Origin: Clostridium drakei
GTDB lineage: Bacteria > Bacillota > Clostridia > Clostridiales > Clostridiaceae
Direction: 5' to 3'
Assembly (NCBI RefSeq): GCF_000633595.2
Contig: NZ_JIBU02000034.1
Location: 1 to 64,000, forward strand
DNA length: 64,000 nt
The notes under the pieces were generated by a model. The model worked only from the letters and a program-made list of their open reading frames with translations, was not told where the DNA came from and did not search any database. Below are positions 37,720-45,857 of the stretch, one piece after another. The first letter of the stretch is position 1. Each line of letters begins with the position of its first letter. Position numbers and translations under genes: made by a program.

Positions 37720-39069
37720 ATGAAAGCAAAATATAGCAACTTATTCAAAACCATAGTAAACACTTACTATGATGATACTTTTGAGGAAAAGGTAAAAGAG
37801 CTTTTATCAGAAGAGGAGATAGATAAAGAAGAGCTTTGCAAAGTTATTTCTTCACTTTGTGGAACAAGTGTGTCATATAGTGCTGATTTTATTAGCGATT
37901 TAAAAAAGGCTATTGTATCTTATGAAATCTCTCATAAAGTAGTTAATAAAATTAAACATTGTTCTATGGATTGTGTGAAAACATCTGAAAAACCTCTCTG
38001 TCAAGCTTCATGTCCTTTCAATGCTATTTTTGTTGATAAAGAAAGTAAAAGCACTTACATAGATAAAGATAGATGCACAGATTGTGGTTTTTGTGTAGAA
38101 GCCTGTCCTACAGGTGGAATCCTTGACAAAGTGGAATTTATTCCTTTGATAAATTTGTTAAAAAGTGATTCACCTGTTATAGCTGCAGTGGCTCCTGCTA
38201 TTTCTGGACAATTTGGAGAAAATGTTACTATAAATCAATTACGAGCTGCTTTTAAAAAAATTGGTTTTACAGATATGATAGAAGTTGCTTTTTTCGCTGA
38301 TATGCTTACATTAAAAGAAGCTGTAGAATTCAACCATCATGTAAAAAATGAAAAAGACTTAATGATAACTTCTTGTTGTTGTCCTATGTGGGTAGGTATG
38401 CTTAAACGTGTCTATAGCAGCTTGGTAAAGCACGTTTCTCCTTCTGTTTCACCTATGATCGCTTCTGGTAGAGTCTTAAAGAAGCTAAATTCAAACTGCA
38501 AAGTTGTATTCATAGGTCCTTGTATAGCAAAAAAAGCCGAAGCCAAGGAAAAAGACTTATTAGGAGATATAGATTTTGTACTTACCTTTGCCGAAGTAAA
38601 GGATATTTTTGAAGCATTAAATATAGATCCTTCAACTATGGAAGAAGATCTATCTTCTGAATATGCATCAAAAGGTGGTAGACTTTATGCGCGTACAGGT
38701 GGTGTTTCAATTGCTGTATCAGATGCTACTGAACGATTATTTCCTGAAAAATATAAATTATTTAAATCTGTTCAATCTAATGGCGTAAGAGAATGTAAAG
38801 ATATGCTCCAAAAAGCTCAATCTGGACAAATAAATGCTAATTTTATAGAAGGTATGGGCTGTATAGGTGGCTGTGTTGGTGGCCCTAAGGCTATTATTCC
38901 TAAAGATAAAGGCACAGAACATGTAAATTCTTTTGCTGAAAATTCTGCTATAAAAGTAGCTGTAGACAGTTCTTGTATGAAAGATATACTAAGAAAAATA
39001 GGAATTGATTCTGCTGAAGATTTTAAATCTAAAAATAAAATTGAAATATTTGAAAGAAACTTTGATTAA
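37720..39069 (+). CDS. Divergent [FeFe]-hydrogenase-like iron-sulfur protein
   Basis: A 449-aa soluble protein. A unique helical N-terminus (1-78) is followed by a ferredoxin-like region (Cys81/85/94/98 and Cys119/122/125/129) for two [4Fe-4S] clusters, then an H-cluster domain (about 150-425). The L1 motif is TSCCCPMW (Cys219-221), L2 is GPCIAKKAE (Cys268), and L3 is EGMGCIGGCVGGP (Cys381, Cys385). All four H-cluster Cys and the proton-relay Cys220 are kept. The Met of the usual L2 MPC is Gly, and GGG after L3 is GGP. This resembles uncharacterised or sensory hydrogenase groups rather than CpI-type catalytic enzymes. It is apparently single-gene, with AGGAG before the ATG. Confidence 0.85.
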   Translation: MKAKYSNLFKTIVNTYYDDTFEEKVKELLSEEEIDKEELCKVISSLCGTSVSYSADFISDLKKAIVSYEISHKVVNKIKHCSMDCVKTSEKPLCQASCPFNAIFVDKESKSTYIDKDRCTDCGFCVEACPTGGILDKVEFIPLINLLKSDSPVIAAVAPAISGQFGENVTINQLRAAFKKIGFTDMIEVAFFADMLTLKEAVEFNHHVKNEKDLMITSCCCPMWVGMLKRVYSSLVKHVSPSVSPMIASGRVLKKLNSNCKVVFIGPCIAKKAEAKEKDLLGDIDFVLTFAEVKDIFEALNIDPSTMEEDLSSEYASKGGRLYARTGGVSIAVSDATERLFPEKYKLFKSVQSNGVRECKDMLQKAQSGQINANFIEGMGCIGGCVGGPKAIIPKDKGTEHVNSFAENSAIKVAVDSSCMKDILRKIGIDSAEDFKSKNKIEIFERNFD

Positions 39070-39097
39070 TTTAATATTCTATTAAAATATTTGTATC

Positions 39098-39139
39098 AAA
39101 AGGTTAAACTTGTAATAAAATATGAGTTTAACCTTTTTT
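39098..39139 (+). terminator. Terminator of the hydrogenase-like gene
   Basis: Perfect 13-bp arms (AAAAGGTTAAACT and complement) with a 14-nt loop are followed by six Ts, 29 bp after the stop codon. It separates the gene from the HAD phosphatase. Confidence 0.88.
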
Positions 39140-39193
39140 ATTTCATAGTATTTTCATTATGCTGTATGCTATACTAAAATACGAGGTGATTGT

Positions 39194-39847
39194 ATGCTAA
39201 AAAATATTAAAGGTGCTATTTTTGATATGGATGGTACACTTATTGATTCTATGTGGGTTTGGAGTAAAATTGACGAGGAATATTTAGCTAAAAGAAATTT
39301 AACTGTTCCTAAAAATTTAAAGCAAGATATTGAACATATGGGATTTGCAGAGGTCGCTTGTTATTTCCAAAAAAAGTTTAATATTTCAAACTCTATAGAG
39401 GAAATACAAAAAGAATGGAATGATATGGCATTATATCATTATTCTCATGATGTTACTTTAAAACCTGGCGCAAAAGAATTTTTGTCATTATTAAAGTCAA
39501 AAAATGTAAAAATAGCTTTAGCTACAAGTAATTGTACTCTTCTTATAGATGCTGCTCTTAAAAAAAATAATATCTATAATTTTTTTGATTGTATAATAAC
39601 TACAGATGAAGTTCAGCGTGGTAAAGATTTTCCTGATATATACTTATTAGCTGCTCAAAAGTTAAACTTAAAACCTGATCAATGTGTAGTATTTGAAGAC
39701 ATACTACCTGCTGTGAAAGGTGCTAAAAGTGCAGGAATGAAAGTAGTAGGTGTCCATGACCTTTATTCAGAATATCAGAAAAAAGATATAATTAAATCTG
39801 CAGATATTTATATTTGTAAATATGATGAATTAAATAAAGTTGTCTAA
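39194..39847 (+). CDS. HAD-superfamily hydrolase, beta-phosphoglucomutase-like
   Basis: A 217-aa HAD subfamily IA protein. The nucleophile motif is FDMDGTLIDS (Asp near residue 11), a helical C1 cap spans about 18-85, motif II is LATSNCT, and motifs III/IV are K...VFEDILPAVKGAKSAGM. It probably removes phosphate from a sugar phosphate or similar small molecule. The substrate cannot be read from sequence. GAGGTG lies before the ATG. It is bounded by terminators on both sides, so it is monocistronic. Confidence 0.87.
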   Translation: MLKNIKGAIFDMDGTLIDSMWVWSKIDEEYLAKRNLTVPKNLKQDIEHMGFAEVACYFQKKFNISNSIEEIQKEWNDMALYHYSHDVTLKPGAKEFLSLLKSKNVKIALATSNCTLLIDAALKKNNIYNFFDCIITTDEVQRGKDFPDIYLLAAQKLNLKPDQCVVFEDILPAVKGAKSAGMKVVGVHDLYSEYQKKDIIKSADIYICKYDELNKVV

Positions 39848-39856
39848 AATTAAGCG

Positions 39857-39892
39857 ACTGTCACACAAAAAAATTAGTGCGACAGTTTTTTT
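39857..39892 (+). terminator. HAD hydrolase terminator
   Basis: The arms ACTGTCACAC / GTGCGACAGT (one mismatch) with a 10-nt loop are followed by seven Ts at 39886-39892. It lies 10 bp after the stop codon, and A-rich flanks make it potentially bidirectional. Confidence 0.85.
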
Positions 39893-39905
39893 ATAAAAAT
39901 ACTCC

Positions 39906-40229
39906 CTATATGATCATTTTATCTTTACCAAGAGCTTTTTGCTTATCATCTATCTGAATCTTGCTGATTTGCTTATCAACTTCTTCAATTTGTTTATCAA
40001 TATCTGCAGTTTTTTGTTTTATAGATAATGAATCTTCACCATTTTTTACTCCTTCTGCCATAATAGCATTTTTACTATCTTGTAACTTTGATTTTTGTTC
40101 CATTAGTAGTTCCAAGGCACTTTTCTTTTTTGTTTTTCCAATATCAGCATTACGCTCTTTACTTCTATCACTAGTATTGTATAAATTGGTAACTGATGTG
40201 CCCTTTTGTGCTGAAAAACCTATTTGCAT
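39906..40229 (-). CDS. Hypothetical coiled-coil protein, 107 aa
   Basis: I do not recognise the family. The protein is very rich in Lys, Asp, Glu and Gln, has no membrane segment or Cys, and has two likely amphipathic helices (about 37-60 and 68-97) suggesting a coiled coil. The N-terminal 30 residues look flexible. AAGGAGTG lies before the ATG, which supports real translation. It lies convergent to the HAD gene and divergent from the SH3-like gene. Small charged proteins of this form are common in spore formers, but no role is inferred. Confidence 0.7.
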   Translation of the reverse strand: MQIGFSAQKGTSVTNLYNTSDRSKERNADIGKTKKKSALELLMEQKSKLQDSKNAIMAEGVKNGEDSLSIKQKTADIDKQIEEVDKQISKIQIDDKQKALGKDKMII

Positions 40230-40434
40230 AATATCACTCCTTTACTATAAATTTAAACAACAATGATATTTTATTTCACTTATTTATATCATAAAATATT
40301 CCATAAATTTTACCAAATTGTATCAAGAAGTCATAAAAATGTAATGAATGGATTTTACTAATAAATATTATGTACAGATTTACTAAACCTTTGAATATAA
40401 TATTAGTATATAAATTTTGAAAGGAGTATTTTTC

Positions 40435-40836
40435 ATGTTACTTTTACTATTTATACTTCTTGTAGGTGGAGCTTTATTTATGGCATATTATTTCACTAAT
40501 CAAATATACAATCAGAAAAAACAAATAATATTACTAAAACAACAAAATAATAATTTAACAAAAAAAGCAAAATTGAATAAAGATTCAAACTTAATTGTGC
40601 AATATATAACCCCTAATTTTACTGAAGCATTCCTTAACGATAATTGTGAATTATACATTTGTCCAATGGATAATTCAGCAACACTTAACTCATTATCGAA
40701 AAATACTAGCGTAAAAATACTATGTAGTGTAAAAATTAAAAATGAATTGTGGTATGAAATTTCTATTGCAAGTAATAGAAATATTAATAATAGAGGCTGG
40801 ATAAAAGACAGATTTATTAGCATTTCTGTAAACTGA
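40435..40836 (+). CDS. Membrane-anchored SH3-like protein of unknown function
   Basis: A protein of about 133 aa. One N-terminal membrane anchor (about 1-22), a short Lys/Gln-rich coiled stretch (about 26-50), and an extracytoplasmic domain resembling bacterial SH3 folds (about 60-130, SVKILCSVKIKNELWYEISIA in parts, GWIKDRFI). Such domains often bind cell wall peptides. AAAGGAG lies 8 nt before the ATG at 40435; the upstream TTG lies before this site and is rejected. The divergent region 40230-40434 has no other gene. Confidence 0.75.
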   Translation: MLLLLFILLVGGALFMAYYFTNQIYNQKKQIILLKQQNNNLTKKAKLNKDSNLIVQYITPNFTEAFLNDNCELYICPMDNSATLNSLSKNTSVKILCSVKIKNELWYEISIASNRNINNRGWIKDRFISISVN

Positions 40837-40845
40837 CTTGAAGAT

Positions 40846-40881
40846 AAAAATAAGTGAGGAGTATTCCACACACTCCTCACT
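40846..40881 (-). terminator. ABC-F gene terminator
   Basis: Perfect 10-bp arms (AGTGAGGAGT / ACTCCTCACT) with a 9-nt loop lie between two convergent genes. The minus-strand exit is TATTTTTATC, so it mainly serves the ABC-F gene, though it could also stop the SH3-like gene. Confidence 0.8.
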
Positions 40882-40919
40882 GCATCTATAAATTTACATA
40901 AAATTAACCTATTTACTAA

Positions 40920-42476
40920 TTAATATATCTTAGTTGTCCACTCTTCACAATTCCATATATCAGTAACCACATCTCTATAAAATTCTGGCTCATGACATAC
41001 TAATAAAATACTTCCTTTATATTCTTTTAGCGCTCTTTTTAATTCTTCCTTTGCATCTACATCCAAATGGTTTGTAGGCTCGTCTAATATTAATATATTA
41101 GTTTCTCTGTTTATAATTTTACATAATCTTACCTTTGCTTGTTCTCCACCACTTAAAACCATTATCTTACTTTCTATATGTTTAGTTGTAAGTCCGCATT
41201 TAGCTAAAGCTGCTCTAACCTCATATTGACTGAATGAAGGAAAATCCTGCCACAATTCTTCTATACAAGTATTATAATTTGCTTCCTTGCTCTCTTGTTC
41301 AAAATATCCTATATACTGATAATCTCCTAACTCAGCTTCTCCTGATATAGACTTTATCTGCCCTAATAAACTTTTTAGCAAAGTACTTTTACCTAATCCA
41401 TTCGCTCCAACTAAAGCTATCTTATCTCCTCTCTCCATTCTTAAATTTAAAGGTTTTGAAAGAGGTTCCTCATAACCTATTACTAAATCTGTAGTTTCAA
41501 ATATAACTTTTCCAGAAGCCCTAGCTGCTTTAAAGTTAAATTCAGGTTTTACTTTTTCTTTAGCAATTTCTATTCTATCTATTTTATCTAACTTTTTCTG
41601 CCTTGCTCTAGCCATTCCAGTAGTAGCTACCCTTGCTTTATTTCTAGCTACGAAATCTTCAAGTTTTGCTATTTCCTTTTGCTGCCTTTCATAAGCTGCT
41701 TCCAATTGTTTTTTATTTGCTTCATATACTCTCATGAAATTATCATAATCTCCTACATATCTTGTAAGCTGCTTATTTTCCATATGATATATTAAATTTA
41801 TTACACTGTTTAAGAAAGGAATATCATGAGATATAAGAATAAATGCATTCTCATAATTTTGTAAGTATATTTTCAACCATTCTACATGCTGTTCATCCAA
41901 GTAATTTGTAGGCTCGTCTAAAAGCAATATATCTGGATTTTCAAGTAGTAATTTTGCAAGTAATACTTTTGTTCTTTGTCCACCACTTAAATCTGATACA
42001 TCTTTATCAAGACCTACATCTTTAAGTCCAAGTCCTCCTGCTACTTCCTCAACTTTTACATCTATAACATAAAATCCGTTGTTATCAAGTAAGTCCTGAA
42101 TAGTACCCATTTGATCTAAAAGTTTTTCCAACTCTTCTGATGATGCTTCTCCCATCTTATCCGTTATATCTATCATTTCTTTTTCAAGATCAAAAAGATA
42201 GTCAAATGCTTGCTTTAATACATCTCTTATTGTGTGTCCTTTTTGTAATTGTACATGTTGGTCCATATATCCAACTCTAACTCTATTGGACCATTCTATA
42301 TTTCCCTCATCAGGCATAAGCTTTCCTGTAATTATATTCATAAATGTTGACTTACCTTCTCCATTAGCTCCTATAAGTCCTACATGTTCTCCCTTTAATA
42401 ATCTAAATGATACATCTTCAAATATGGCTCTATCTCCAAAACCATGACTTAAATTTTTAACAGTTAATATACTCAT
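40920..42476 (-). CDS. ABC-F family ATPase (YfmM/YbiT-like)
   Basis: A 518-aa soluble protein with two ABC domains and no membrane part. Domain 1: Walker A GANGEGKST, signature LSGGQRTKV, Walker B LLLDEPTNYLD. Linker about 245-310, rich in basic residues (ARQKKLDKIDRIEIAKEK region). Domain 2: Walker A GANGLGKST, signature LSGGEQAKV, ILILDEPTNHLD. ABC-F proteins bind the ribosomal E site and help translation, and some protect from antibiotics. The short linker and lack of an antibiotic-resistance loop signature point to a housekeeping paralog, but I cannot exclude resistance. GAGGAG lies before the ATG. Confidence 0.93.
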   Translation of the reverse strand: MSILTVKNLSHGFGDRAIFEDVSFRLLKGEHVGLIGANGEGKSTFMNIITGKLMPDEGNIEWSNRVRVGYMDQHVQLQKGHTIRDVLKQAFDYLFDLEKEMIDITDKMGEASSEELEKLLDQMGTIQDLLDNNGFYVIDVKVEEVAGGLGLKDVGLDKDVSDLSGGQRTKVLLAKLLLENPDILLLDEPTNYLDEQHVEWLKIYLQNYENAFILISHDIPFLNSVINLIYHMENKQLTRYVGDYDNFMRVYEANKKQLEAAYERQQKEIAKLEDFVARNKARVATTGMARARQKKLDKIDRIEIAKEKVKPEFNFKAARASGKVIFETTDLVIGYEEPLSKPLNLRMERGDKIALVGANGLGKSTLLKSLLGQIKSISGEAELGDYQYIGYFEQESKEANYNTCIEELWQDFPSFSQYEVRAALAKCGLTTKHIESKIMVLSGGEQAKVRLCKIINRETNILILDEPTNHLDVDAKEELKRALKEYKGSILLVCHEPEFYRDVVTDIWNCEEWTTKIY

Positions 42477-42635
42477 TTTTCATCTCCTCAAATCTTTCGA
42501 ATTTAAACATATAGAAATAGTTTAATTTATTCTTGTGTATTATGTCAAAAGATTTTTAGTTACATTTTTGTATATTATTAATTTTTCAGTTGTGGTATAC
42601 TACATAAGGAACAAAATCAGGGAGGTAAAAAGTTG

Positions 42636-43811
42636 ATGGCTTGTAAGTTTTATTTATATAAAGGTATGGGTAGAAAAGCCGAAAATGGTCACCCATGGAT
42701 ATATACTACAGAAATAGAAGGTTACGAAGGCACCTATGAAAATGGTGATATTGTAGAAGTATACAATTTTAAGGGGAACTTTATAGGTAAAGGTTATATA
42801 AATGATGTATCAAAAATCACAATAAGAATTATGACTAGAGACATAAATGAAGAAATAGATAAAGACTTTTTTAGAAAAAAGCTATTCAATGCTTGGATTT
42901 ATAGAAAAAAAATTATAGACACTTCAAGCTGCAGATTTCTATTTGGAGAAGCTGACTTTGTACCTGGTCTTATAATTGATAAATATAAAGATTATTATGT
43001 TATTCAATCTTTAGCTCTTGGAATCGATAAATATAAATCTATTATAGTTGAATTGCTCAAAGAAGATTTTGATGCAAAGGGTGTTTACGAAAGAAGTGAC
43101 GTAAAAGTTCGTGAACTTGAAGGCATGGAACAAATAAAAGGATTCCTAACAGAACCTTTTGATACTACATTGAAAATTATTGAAAATGGCGTTAAATATT
43201 ATGTTGATATCGAAAATGGTCAAAAAACAGGTTTCTTTTTAGATCAAAAAGAAAATCGACAGGCTATACATAAAATTTGTAAAGATGCTGATGTTTTAGA
43301 TTGCTTTACTCATACTGGTTCTTTTGCTCTAAATGCAGGTATTGCTGGTGCTAAAAGTGTCTTAGGAATTGATATATCACAACTTGCTATAGACGATGCA
43401 TCTAAAAATGCTGCACTTAATAAGTTATCTGACACAGTTAGATTCGAATGTCACAACGCTTTTGATGTTCTTCACCAATGGGCAAATGAAGGAAGACAAT
43501 ATGATGTAGTTATACTTGATCCCCCTGCTTTCACAAAATCAAGATCAACTATAAAAAGCGCTGTTAGAGGATATAAAGAAATTAATTTAAGGGGTATCAA
43601 AATGGTAAAATCAGGTGGCTTTTTAGTTACTTGTTCATGTTCTCATTTTATGGCTCCTGAACTTTTTAAAGATACTATTGCAAATGCGGCAAAAGATGCA
43701 AGGAGAATGTTAAGACAAGTTGAATTTAGGACTCAAGCCTCAGACCATCCAATACTCTGGAATTCCGACGAATCTTATTATTTAAAATTTTATATATTTC
43801 AAGTTGTATAA
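42636..43811 (+). CDS. Class I SAM-dependent rRNA methyltransferase (RlmI-like)
   Basis: A protein of about 391 aa that probably methylates a cytosine C5 in 23S rRNA. An N-terminal PUA domain (about 5-75, NGHPWIYTTEI, GDIVEVYNFKGNFIGKGY) is followed by an EEHEE-like region and the Rossmann MTase domain. Motif I is CFTHTGSFALNAGIAGA, motif IV is VILDPPAFTKSR, and a late Cys pair (TCSCSHFM) corresponds to the catalytic Cys region of the family. GGAGG precedes both TTG at 42633 and ATG at 42636; ATG is chosen. The modified position is unknown. Confidence 0.9.
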   Translation: MACKFYLYKGMGRKAENGHPWIYTTEIEGYEGTYENGDIVEVYNFKGNFIGKGYINDVSKITIRIMTRDINEEIDKDFFRKKLFNAWIYRKKIIDTSSCRFLFGEADFVPGLIIDKYKDYYVIQSLALGIDKYKSIIVELLKEDFDAKGVYERSDVKVRELEGMEQIKGFLTEPFDTTLKIIENGVKYYVDIENGQKTGFFLDQKENRQAIHKICKDADVLDCFTHTGSFALNAGIAGAKSVLGIDISQLAIDDASKNAALNKLSDTVRFECHNAFDVLHQWANEGRQYDVVILDPPAFTKSRSTIKSAVRGYKEINLRGIKMVKSGGFLVTCSCSHFMAPELFKDTIANAAKDARRMLRQVEFRTQASDHPILWNSDESYYLKFYIFQVV

Positions 43812-43842
43812 AAATAAGTTCATACAATAAGTATACAGTAGA

Positions 43843-43950
43843 AGTTTGGATTTTAACTTTTATTCCGTAATATATGATAAGGGTGTCCTCATGGCTAAAT
43901 GTGAGGACACCCTTATCATATATCACTGCATAAAAGTTAAAATTCAAACT
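43843..43950. repeat. 108-bp long inverted repeat (hairpin element)
   Basis: Outer arms of 21 bp (43843-43863 and 43930-43950, one mismatch), a symmetric 6-nt internal loop, and perfect inner arms of 22 bp (43870-43891 and 43902-43923) enclose a 10-nt loop. It lies between convergent genes. It is far longer than any other terminator here and its core (GATAAGGGTGTCCTCA) is richer in GC. A transposon-derived MITE or a strong double terminator are both possible. No flanking target duplication is obvious. Confidence 0.85.
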
Positions 43951-44063
43951 AGTAACTTCAAATGTACACACTTAATTACATTATTATTCGAATACAGTTT
44001 AAAGTTATTTTGCTTAAATGCATTAGCATCATATAATTTTTAAATTGTGAAGCAGCGTTTTTC

Positions 44064-44807
44064 TTAAACCACAGTTTTTTCCTTATATATTTCATCGTAA
44101 ACTTTTATAATACCATTTCTATATTCAGGTACAATATCAACTATATCTTTGGTGCAGCAATATTTTAAATCATCTTCTAAATTTAACTCCTTAATTCTTT
44201 TATAATGACTTGCATAATGTATAAAACTAGTTACATCCTTATTTTCAGTATAAACATAATGAGCAGTTTTTGCTATATCTGTAAGTTGTATATCTGTTGA
44301 GGCTTTTAATAAGCAATCTATAATGTATCCGGAACATATAAAATCATCTATAGAAAACTGACCATAAGTTCCTGCATTCACTATCTGCACGTCAGTATCC
44401 AGCTGAAAAAGCTTATTTGCTACAGCTCTAGCATTTATTAACGCACCTATTAGAATTTTTTTAGCACCTATGCTTCCTTTAATTGCTCTTGTCCCATTAC
44501 TAGTAGTCATAACTAAAATTTTGTTTTTAACTAAGTCTTCTTTATATTCTAAAGGTGAATTAGCACAATCAAAACCCTTTATTTTAAGTGCCTTTCTTTC
44601 TCCTCCAAGTATATAGTTATCTCTGTCTTCATTGCTTACTTTTAGAGCTTCTTCTATTGTAAGCACAGGTATCACACTTTTGCATCCATTATTTATTGCA
44701 GTTGTTATTACTGATGTAGCTCTTAGCATATCTATAACTACTACAGCTTTTCCCAGTACTTTATCTTTTTTTATATCATCTGCAGAAATTATTAAATCAA
44801 TTTTCAT
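44064..44807 (-). CDS. comB: 2-phosphosulfolactate phosphatase family protein (ComB-like)
   Basis: A protein of about 247 aa matching the ComB fold. It has a VVIDMLRATSVITTAINNG start with the metal-binding Asp, GGERKALKIKGFDCANSP, VMTTSNGTRAI and the Y...DDFICSGYII region. In methanogens ComB hydrolyses 2-phosphosulfolactate for coenzyme M. Clostridia do not make coenzyme M by this route, so the physiological substrate is doubtful. GGAGG lies 9 nt before the ATG at 44807; an earlier ATG (44822) overlaps that site. No other sulfolactate gene is visible nearby. Confidence 0.85.
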   Translation of the reverse strand: MKIDLIISADDIKKDKVLGKAVVVIDMLRATSVITTAINNGCKSVIPVLTIEEALKVSNEDRDNYILGGERKALKIKGFDCANSPLEYKEDLVKNKILVMTTSNGTRAIKGSIGAKKILIGALINARAVANKLFQLDTDVQIVNAGTYGQFSIDDFICSGYIIDCLLKASTDIQLTDIAKTAHYVYTENKDVTSFIHYASHYKRIKELNLEDDLKYCCTKDIVDIVPEYRNGIIKVYDEIYKEKTVV

Positions 44808-44846
44808 TTTAAATTCCTCCATTGAAATTTTATCTTCTTTAAATTA

Positions 44847-44888
44847 ATAAAAAATTACCTACACAATTAAACTATATCATGTAGGTAA
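44847..44888 (-). terminator. Terminator of the YtqA-like gene
   Basis: The arms TTACCTACA / TGTAGGTAA (44855-44863 / 44880-44888) with a 16-nt loop are followed on the minus strand by TTTTTTATT. It lies 13 bp after the stop codon. Confidence 0.85.
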
Positions 44889-44901
44889 AAAAATCAATAA
44901 T

Positions 44902-45822
44902 TTAATAGTATTGACATCCTTGATATATATTTCTCTCCTCTAATGTTTTATCTATAGCATTTAAAACTTCCCACTTTTTCAAACTCCACATAGGACCTAT
45001 TAGTAAATTTCTCGGAGCATCACCTGTAAGTCTATGAATAACTATATCAGGTCGTGTAATTGATATAGCAGAACATATTATATCTATATATTCTTCATAT
45101 TCTAAAAATCTAAGTTCTCTTCTATTATAAAAGTCTACAAGAGGTGTATTCTTCATTAGATGTAAAAGATGGTATTTAACACCCTGTATATCTTGTGAAC
45201 TTACATAATTTACTGTCTGCAACATATCATTTCTGGTTTCTCCTGGTAGACCAAATATAATATGAGTCACTACATCAATATTTCTTTCCCTTAAATTTTT
45301 AACGGCTTCTTCAAAAACCTTAAGCTCATATCCTCTATTTATTTTTTGAGCAGTATCTTCTTTTGAAGTTTGAAGTCCTAGCTCAACCCATGTATAAATC
45401 TTCTTATTCAATTCCTGTAAAAGATCTAAAACTTCTTCATCAAGACAGTCAGGTCTTGTTGCTATTGCTAATCCTACTACATTTTCTTCATCCAAAGCCT
45501 CATAATACTTTTCTTTTAGTACTTCTATAGGTGCATAAGTATTAGTATAAGCCTGAAAATAAGCTATATACTTTCCATTTTTCCACTTTTTGCTCATAAC
45601 TTGCTTTATATTTTCAAACTGACTTTTTATTGAAAAATGCCTATCTCCTGCAAAATCTCCAGAGCCTCTTTCGCTGCAAAATGCACATCCTCCAGTACTT
45701 ATTTTTCCATCTCTATTTGGACAAGAAAACCCCGCATCCAATGATATTTTAAAAACCTTTGAATGAAATTTATTTCTTAAAAAATAATTTAAACTATAAT
45801 ATCTTTTATCTCCCCACTGCAT
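44902..45822 (-). CDS. Radical SAM protein, YtqA/TIGR01212 family
   Basis: A 306-aa radical SAM enzyme. The cluster motif is CPNRDGKISTGGCAFC, the expanded CxxxxxxxxxCxxC spacing typical of Elp3-like and TIGR01212 proteins, followed by GSGDFAG. The barrel continues with YFQAYTNTYAP, IATRPDCLD and WVELGLQT. The C-terminal part has RLTGDAP. Members are widely conserved but functionally unproven; related Elp3-type proteins modify RNA. GGAG lies before the ATG. It is separated from the lipoprotein gene upstream by only 35 bp. Confidence 0.88.
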   Translation of the reverse strand: MQWGDKRYYSLNYFLRNKFHSKVFKISLDAGFSCPNRDGKISTGGCAFCSERGSGDFAGDRHFSIKSQFENIKQVMSKKWKNGKYIAYFQAYTNTYAPIEVLKEKYYEALDEENVVGLAIATRPDCLDEEVLDLLQELNKKIYTWVELGLQTSKEDTAQKINRGYELKVFEEAVKNLRERNIDVVTHIIFGLPGETRNDMLQTVNYVSSQDIQGVKYHLLHLMKNTPLVDFYNRRELRFLEYEEYIDIICSAISITRPDIVIHRLTGDAPRNLLIGPMWSLKKWEVLNAIDKTLEERNIYQGCQYY

Positions 45823-45857
45823 ATTTTTTCTCCATAAGTATTTTTTATTTAATTATA

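Noticed and set aside
42633-42635. TTG start for the RlmI-like methyltransferase
   Set aside because: The TTG has acceptable spacing to GGAGG, but an ATG follows directly at 42636. The choice changes one residue only.
43726-44043. Two overlapping ORFs on opposite strands with nearly the same peptide (FNFY..VIYDKGVL)
   Set aside because: The similarity is produced by the long inverted repeat at 43843-43950. Neither has a convincing start site, and one is antisense to the end of the methyltransferase gene.
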